From: Lachnospiraceae bacterium
GTDB lineage: Bacteria; Bacillota; Clostridia; Lachnospirales; Lachnospiraceae
Reading direction: 5' to 3'
NCBI GenBank assembly: GCA_028693705.1
Contig: JAQUUX010000012.1
Coordinates: forward strand, 1 to 47,394
Length of the DNA stretch: 47,394 nt
A program made the position numbers and the translations under genes. Below are positions 43,646 to 47,394 of this stretch, piece by piece. The notes under the pieces were generated by a model, which was not told the DNA's origin, searched no databases, and saw nothing but the letters and a program-made list of their open reading frames with translations. The stretch's first letter is position 1. Each line of letters starts with the position of its first letter.

Positions 43646-43781
43646 AGAATAAAACGAAAAAAACAAGTTGTTAAGTACGCACAAAAAAGTGGTATAGTAT
43701 GCCGGCAGTAACATAGTATCTATTTGATACCATGGCACTTTTTTGTGCGTACTGTTAAATCGGGAAAATCATTATTATAAT
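43646..43781. promoter_or_regulatory. Divergent promoter with 18-bp inverted repeat
   Basis: AGTACGCACAAAAAAGTG (43674-43691) is repeated exactly inverted at 43736-43753. On the minus strand TTAACA (43674-43669), 17 bases, TATTCT (43651-43646) forms a promoter for the ACGX operon. On the plus strand TATAAT (43776-43781) with a weaker -35 around 43752-43760 faces the sirtuin-macrodomain genes. The two -35 regions abut the outer ends of the arms, so one protein bound at the repeat could control both operons. A tiny 80-bp mobile repeat with these termini is an alternative. Confidence 0.7.
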
Positions 43782-43813
43782 GCGATTAGTGGATAATAAT
43801 CGGAGGAAAAAAG

Positions 43814-44737
43814 ATGAATTTTAATGAGTTTTTAAGCGGCAGACCCGCAAATGATTATGTATTTCAAAAAATGGATTATAATGAACAAATAGGGAAAGCT
43901 GCTGATCTGCTCCAGGAGGCAGATGTGGTACTCATTGGAGCAGGTGCCGGATTGTCAACGGCGGCCGGGCTGACATATGGTGGAAAGCGTTTTACGGATA
44001 ACTTTCAGGAGTATATTGATAAATATGGAAGTATGTATATGACTGATATGTACAGTGCCGGTTTCTTCCCATTTCCTACGGGGGAAGCAAAATGGGGATA
44101 TTGGGCAAAGCATTCCTATATTAACAGGATTGAACCGGAGGGGTTGCCGGTATACAAAGCTGTGTACAAATTAGTGGAGCATAAGGAACATTTTGTACTG
44201 ACTACCAATGTGGATCACCAGTTTGAAAAATCCGGTTTTGAAGAGGACAATATATTTGCAACCCAGGGAGATTACGGTCTTATTCAATGCGCAAAAGGCT
44301 GTCATCAGAAAACTTATGATGCGATAGAGAGCTTTAAACAAATGGTACCTGCAACAAAGGATTGTAAGATTCCTTCCCATATGGTGCCCAAATGCCCGGT
44401 ATGTGGCGGTGTGATGGTGATGAATTTGCGATGCGACCAATATTTTGTAGAGGATGAACATTGGCATGAACAGGATGAAAAATTTGGGGCTTTTCTTACA
44501 GACAATATGGATAAAAAGATGGTATTGTTTGAATTAGGTGTTGGTTTTAATACACCTACTATTATCCGATTCCCGTTTGAAAACCTGCTGCGGGAACATG
44601 AGAATATTTCTTTGATCAGGTTGAATCTGAATGAAGCGGTTGTGCCGGAAAGCTTTGAAAACAGGGCAATTGGGATTAACGAAGATATTGGAAAGGTACT
44701 TTCGGATATTTATGTGAATATAGAGAAAGGAAAATAA
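43814..44737 (+). CDS. M-class-like sirtuin (SirTM), probable ADP-ribosyltransferase
   Basis: A 307-residue SIR2 protein, the most canonical of the three here. The NAD motif is IGAGAGLSTAAGL (41-53); TTNVDHQFEKSGF (130-142) carries the Asn/Asp pair; Gln 151 (ATQGDYG) replaces the sirtuin catalytic His, as described for SirTM ADP-ribosyltransferases; Cys 159, 163, 194 and 197 form the zinc site. It is followed after 2 bases by a zinc macrodomain gene, the usual SirTM pair. Unlike known SirTM operons there is no GcvH-like carrier or lipoate ligase nearby. The start follows GGAGG. Confidence 0.9.
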   Translation: MNFNEFLSGRPANDYVFQKMDYNEQIGKAADLLQEADVVLIGAGAGLSTAAGLTYGGKRFTDNFQEYIDKYGSMYMTDMYSAGFFPFPTGEAKWGYWAKHSYINRIEPEGLPVYKAVYKLVEHKEHFVLTTNVDHQFEKSGFEEDNIFATQGDYGLIQCAKGCHQKTYDAIESFKQMVPATKDCKIPSHMVPKCPVCGGVMVMNLRCDQYFVEDEHWHEQDEKFGAFLTDNMDKKMVLFELGVGFNTPTIIRFPFENLLREHENISLIRLNLNEAVVPESFENRAIGINEDIGKVLSDIYVNIEKGK

Positions 44738-44739
44738 GT

Positions 44740-45573
44740 ATGGGACAGCTACAGGAACAAGAACAGAGACTTGACTACCTGATTGAAAAGTTTAAAGAAG
44801 ATTCAGGGGAATATAGAAATCTGGAAGTTGGAGACACTGAGGCAGAAAAGCGAATTGCACTTCGCTCACTTATGAATATCCGTATGCCGAAATCCATGAA
44901 TGATGAAATTGTGCGTGTACAGGATGAGTTTCTGCAAACAGATGCCGAGGAAAAAGGAATCGTAAAGCTTGCAGATATTCTAACCATAAAAGAACAGTAT
45001 GGAAGCACACAACCTTTTGGAGATCAGATATCTATCTGGCAGGGAGATATTACGAGACTTGGTATTGATGCGATTGTAAATGCTGCTAATTCACAGATGC
45101 TTGGCTGTTTTGTGCCATGTCATAAATGCATCGATAATGCCATACATTCTGCGGCAGGAATAGAACTGCGGGCGGAATGCAATCATCAGATGAATCAGAA
45201 GAAAATGCGCTATGGTAGCAGATATGAAGAACCCACAGGACAGGCAATGCTGACGAAAGGCTATAATCTTCCGGCAAAATATGTGCTCCATACCGTAGGC
45301 CCCATCGTTGGGTATCAGTTAACGGATGCGTTACGACAGGATTTGAAGAATTGCTATGAAAGTGTATTAAACTGCTGTATCGAGAATGGAGTACGGTCGG
45401 TGGCATTTTGCTGTATCAGCACAGGAGAGTTTCATTTTCCTAATGATGAAGCAGCAAAAATTGCAGTGGAAACGGTAAATTCTTTTTTGGAAAATCATAG
45501 AAAAGATTTTGACAGAGTGATTTTCAATGTATTCAAAGATGCAGATCGCGATCTGTATGAAAAGCTTTTATAA
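44740..45573 (+). CDS. Zinc-type macrodomain ADP-ribosyl hydrolase
   Basis: A 277-residue protein. An N-terminal helical region (1-90) precedes the macrodomain: WQGDITRLGIDAIVNAANSQ (100-119) and the zinc/active-site segment LGCFVPCHKCIDNAIHSAAG (121-140) with Cys 123/127/130 and His 128, then VLHTVGPIVG and CCISTGEFHFP. This type removes ADP-ribose from proteins modified by SirTM. It is translationally coupled to the sirtuin (2-base gap). A modify-and-erase pair is therefore likely; the modified target is unknown. Confidence 0.9.
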   Translation: MGQLQEQEQRLDYLIEKFKEDSGEYRNLEVGDTEAEKRIALRSLMNIRMPKSMNDEIVRVQDEFLQTDAEEKGIVKLADILTIKEQYGSTQPFGDQISIWQGDITRLGIDAIVNAANSQMLGCFVPCHKCIDNAIHSAAGIELRAECNHQMNQKKMRYGSRYEEPTGQAMLTKGYNLPAKYVLHTVGPIVGYQLTDALRQDLKNCYESVLNCCIENGVRSVAFCCISTGEFHFPNDEAAKIAVETVNSFLENHRKDFDRVIFNVFKDADRDLYEKLL

Positions 45574-45576
45574 ATG

Positions 45577-45816
45577 TTATTTATTTTTATGGGCGGTAAT
45601 AATGGTGTAACTGTAAGCATTTACGGTAAGGATACATTTGTCAACTTCCACATACCAGTTCTTGGCTGTACGGGTAATGATGGCTGTGGGAGATTGGATT
45701 TTTTCGATACACCACATAACCACATCATCAGTGTCCAGAGAAAGATTTTTTTTGATACGGTCTACTCCCATAGGAGTGGTATGAACTTTGTTAATGTTTT
45801 GCAGTAAGTCATTCAT
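45577..45816 (-). CDS. DUF3781 domain protein
   Basis: A 79-residue protein matching the DUF3781 pattern: LLQNINKVHTTPMGVDRIKKNL, DDVVMWCIEKI, and the C-terminal SYTIITAHK. Function is unknown for the family. It follows the XRE regulator gene by 13 bases behind AGAGGT, so the two are cotranscribed, and it converges with the macrodomain gene 3 bases away. No signal peptide or membrane segment. Confidence 0.82.
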   Translation of the reverse strand: MNDLLQNINKVHTTPMGVDRIKKNLSLDTDDVVMWCIEKIQSPTAIITRTAKNWYVEVDKCILTVNAYSYTIITAHKNK

Positions 45817-45829
45817 AGTGTTTACCTCT

Positions 45830-46978
45830 TTATCGTTTGGTTGAAGTCACTTTTTGTTTGTATTGTTCTAATAATTCATTAAATTCCGGTTCGTTTCTTA
45901 GAAAAGCATACTCCGGATTGGTTTCCAGATCAGTCAGCAGGACAGGCAGCATGCGAAGACCTACATTCTGCATTCGGTTTTCTTTATCAGTCTGAGATAC
46001 CGGTTGTGCTGCTACTGATTGGGATTGTACAGAGGCTGGCTTTACTTGTTCAGCACTTGTTTTAACATGCTTATAAATAAAAGATTCAGTCGGATCCCAG
46101 GGCGTCAGAAGTGCCTGCAGCATATCATTTAAGGTAGAAATGGCGTCCTCTTTATTCTGCATGGAAACAGCGTATTCCCAGGCACCAAGGTAGGAACCCA
46201 AATCCCATAGACCAAAGGTTTTGTTCATAATTCGACAGCTTTCAGATAATTTGGCGGCTGTATCGCCATCCCCGTTTTTGATGGAGATCGAAATAAGCTG
46301 TGCCAGAGACAACTGCATATCCTGCAGAGAGGCTCTGAGTTTTTGTTCATACAGGTTTGCAGCATCTTCGTATTTTTCCTGCTTCATCCAGAGGTTAGCC
46401 TGTAAACTCCTCTTATCCAGAGCATTGGGTTCAGGCAGCTGATCCAGAAGCTCCTGGGCTTTGTCGAATTGACTTTTCTGGATATAATGGGAAGCCAGCA
46501 TATAATTTGCACGTTCAGTATATTTCATATCACCATAATGGGCAACTCTTTCATAAAGAGAGGCAATCTTATCATCATAAATCTGCTTTTCTTCAGCCGA
46601 TAAATCAGCCATCATCAGAGAACCCTGCAGTACCAGTGCAAGAGAATGTAACAGTTCTGCATCAGAAGGGTATGCCCTGATTTTTTCCATGGAGGCAGAG
46701 TATCCTTCATCAAATCCTTTTTTCTCGATTATAGCTGCAATATCATTTAAAAATAATGCAATCTCTTTTGAGGACAATTCCTCTTCGAAGCAAAGCAGAG
46801 TATTTAAATCAGTCTTTAACAGCCTGGCAAGTGCCGGTAGCAGCGTTACGTCAGGATATGTGGAACCGCGTTCCCATTTGCTCACAGCCGGAGTGGATAC
46901 GCCGAGATAATTGGCGATCTGTTCCTGGGTGAGACCAAGTTCTTTTCGTTTCTCTTTTAGAATCATGTGAAGTGCCAT
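45830..46978 (-). CDS. XRE-family regulator with TPR-like C-terminal region
   Basis: A 382-residue regulator. Residues 8-60 form an XRE/Cro helix-turn-helix (KELGLTQEQIANYLGVSTPAVSKWERGSTYPDV). The rest is helical and TPR-like (for example QFDKAQELLDQLPEPNALDKRSLQAN; YEDAANLYEQKLRA), possibly for a peptide or partner protein, with a low-complexity Ser/Gln/Ala linker near 310-325. It starts behind AGGAGG. It leads an operon with the DUF3781 gene. Control of neighbouring genes is possible but not shown. Confidence 0.88.
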   Translation of the reverse strand: MALHMILKEKRKELGLTQEQIANYLGVSTPAVSKWERGSTYPDVTLLPALARLLKTDLNTLLCFEEELSSKEIALFLNDIAAIIEKKGFDEGYSASMEKIRAYPSDAELLHSLALVLQGSLMMADLSAEEKQIYDDKIASLYERVAHYGDMKYTERANYMLASHYIQKSQFDKAQELLDQLPEPNALDKRSLQANLWMKQEKYEDAANLYEQKLRASLQDMQLSLAQLISISIKNGDGDTAAKLSESCRIMNKTFGLWDLGSYLGAWEYAVSMQNKEDAISTLNDMLQALLTPWDPTESFIYKHVKTSAEQVKPASVQSQSVAAQPVSQTDKENRMQNVGLRMLPVLLTDLETNPEYAFLRNEPEFNELLEQYKQKVTSTKR

Positions 46979-47088
46979 AGCAGCCTCCTGTCTCTAAGTG
47001 CGGGATTTCTTTTTGTACTATTACTGTAGCAGAGCGGAAGGGAGTTCACAATAGAGAGAAAGTTAATTTATACGACAAAAAATAAACT

Positions 47089-47263
47089 GCGGGTTAAAGA
47101 AAAAGATTGCTAGCAAAGTGACGGTTCAGCCGTGTTTTATGCAATATTTATTTTCTTTAAGCTGCAGTTTGTGGGGGCCTGGGGCGCGAAGACCTCAGTT
47201 ACAGCAAGTGAAAAATTGCGACAGCCTGGCCTTGGCTATAGACCGGGACAACTGCAGTTTAAA
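47089..47263 (+). repeat. Modular intergenic repeat, copy E
   Basis: The copy starts AAACTGCGGGTTAAAG, has the module I start (AAAGTGACGGTTCAGCCGTG at about 47117-47136) but lost most of that hairpin, then a complete module II (47162-47257), ending AACTGCAGTTTAAA. Modules III and IV are absent. It sits upstream of the XRE gene. Confidence 0.78.
47162..47257 (+). ncRNA. 96-nt structured-RNA candidate (module II, copy E)
   Basis: This block has the same length as 5485-5580 and the same nested stems: CTGCAGTT/AACTGCAG, GGGG/CCTC around CGCGAAGA, GCAA/TTGC, and TGGCC/GGCTA with CTTG apex. Strictly conserved stretches are CAGTTAC, GCCTTGGCTA and AGACCGGG. Two of the purine positions flanking the third stem are swapped between the copies (G and A), keeping purine-purine contacts. 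Confidence 0.5.
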
Positions 47264-47300
47264 TGAAGGTTAGAGTATAATTATTATTGGCAATATTAGT

Positions 47301-47394
47301 AAAAAAATAAGGGAAGAAGGATAAACCCTCTTCCCAATCACACAGTTTTTCATTATGATATTAATTGCGAAGTCAATATCAAAGGAGACTGTAT
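47301..47394. other. Right edge: hairpin and possible gene start
   Basis: GGGAAGA (47312-47318) and TCTTCCC (47330-47336) form a stem with a T-run on the minus strand (A-run 47302-47308), which would end a minus-strand transcript entering from the right. On the plus strand AAAGGAGA (47381-47388) is followed at the window end by AT, so a plus-strand gene may begin with ATG at 47393. Both readings cannot be settled from this window. Confidence 0.35.

Noticed and set aside
43402-43652. Plus-strand and second minus-strand reading frames over the ACGX gene
   Set aside because: They exist only because the 51-bp repeats are open in several frames; the minus-strand frame with GGAGG and the ACGX motif is the one supported by its radical SAM neighbour.

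Overview
This window looks like a chromosomal segment of a gut-type anaerobic Clostridia, most likely a Lachnospiraceae member. The reasons are a Gram-positive T-box leader on valS, remnants of a sporulation programme (spoIIA-sigF and spoVA genes), an [FeFe]-hydrogenase paired with a GltD/NuoF-type flavoprotein, an ECF vitamin transporter subunit, strong AGGAGG-type ribosome binding sites, moderately low GC, and an ACGX-repeat peptide with its radical SAM/SPASM enzyme. No rRNA, tRNA, insertion-sequence transposase, phage module or CRISPR array was found.

Layout. 0.2-5 kb: asnA (-), a Rad3/XPD-type helicase with an N-terminal nuclease-like domain (+), and endonuclease IV (-). 5.3-5.9 kb: the largest copy of a modular intergenic repeat. 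6-9.5 kb: a small unknown gene, a pyridoxine salvage pair (ECF S component and kinase), and a GH25/SH3 cell-wall hydrolase. 9.5-17.2 kb: T-box, valS, a DUF342/FapA protein, folC, a 50-residue protein and a zinc-ribbon/TPR protein, probably one operon. 17.3-23.2 kb: spoIIAA, an internally deleted spoIIAB, sigF, a BMP-type lipoprotein, deoC, an inverted spoVAD, then a headless spoVAA, spoVAB and a deleted and frameshifted spoVAC. Sporulation therefore looks genetically eroded here. 23.5-28.5 kb: an HD-GYP-like membrane protein and the hydrogenase operon. 28.6-33.4 kb: a complete branched-chain amino-acid ABC operon (livJ-H-M-G-F). 33.7-37.7 kb: a two-component system with a peptide-antibiotic-type ABC exporter, and a TetR regulator.

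The most interesting region is 37.8-45.6 kb. It holds an SplB-like radical SAM protein and two tandem divergent sirtuins on the + strand. A minus-strand operon follows: ACGX-repeat precursor peptide, radical SAM/SPASM enzyme, nitroreductase, and a PPOX flavoprotein fused to a 2[4Fe-4S] ferredoxin domain. A single intergenic region with an 18-bp inverted repeat separates this from a divergent operon of an M-class-like sirtuin and a zinc macrodomain. The shared promoter region suggests that a ribosomally made, radical-SAM-modified cysteine peptide is co-regulated with NAD-dependent ADP-ribosylation and its reversal. The usual SirTM partners (a GcvH-like lipoyl carrier and a lipoate ligase) are not in the window. 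An HxlR regulator sits inside the cluster. An XRE/TPR regulator and a DUF3781 protein close the region.

A second signal is a family of modular intergenic elements at five places (1-137, 5279-5906, 23233-23372, 33441-33747 and 47089-47263). Their hairpins are conserved between copies. One 33-nt stem shows a two-sided compensatory base change, and one 96-nt module aligns without gaps between two distant copies, as expected for a structured RNA or a hairpin-forming mobile repeat.
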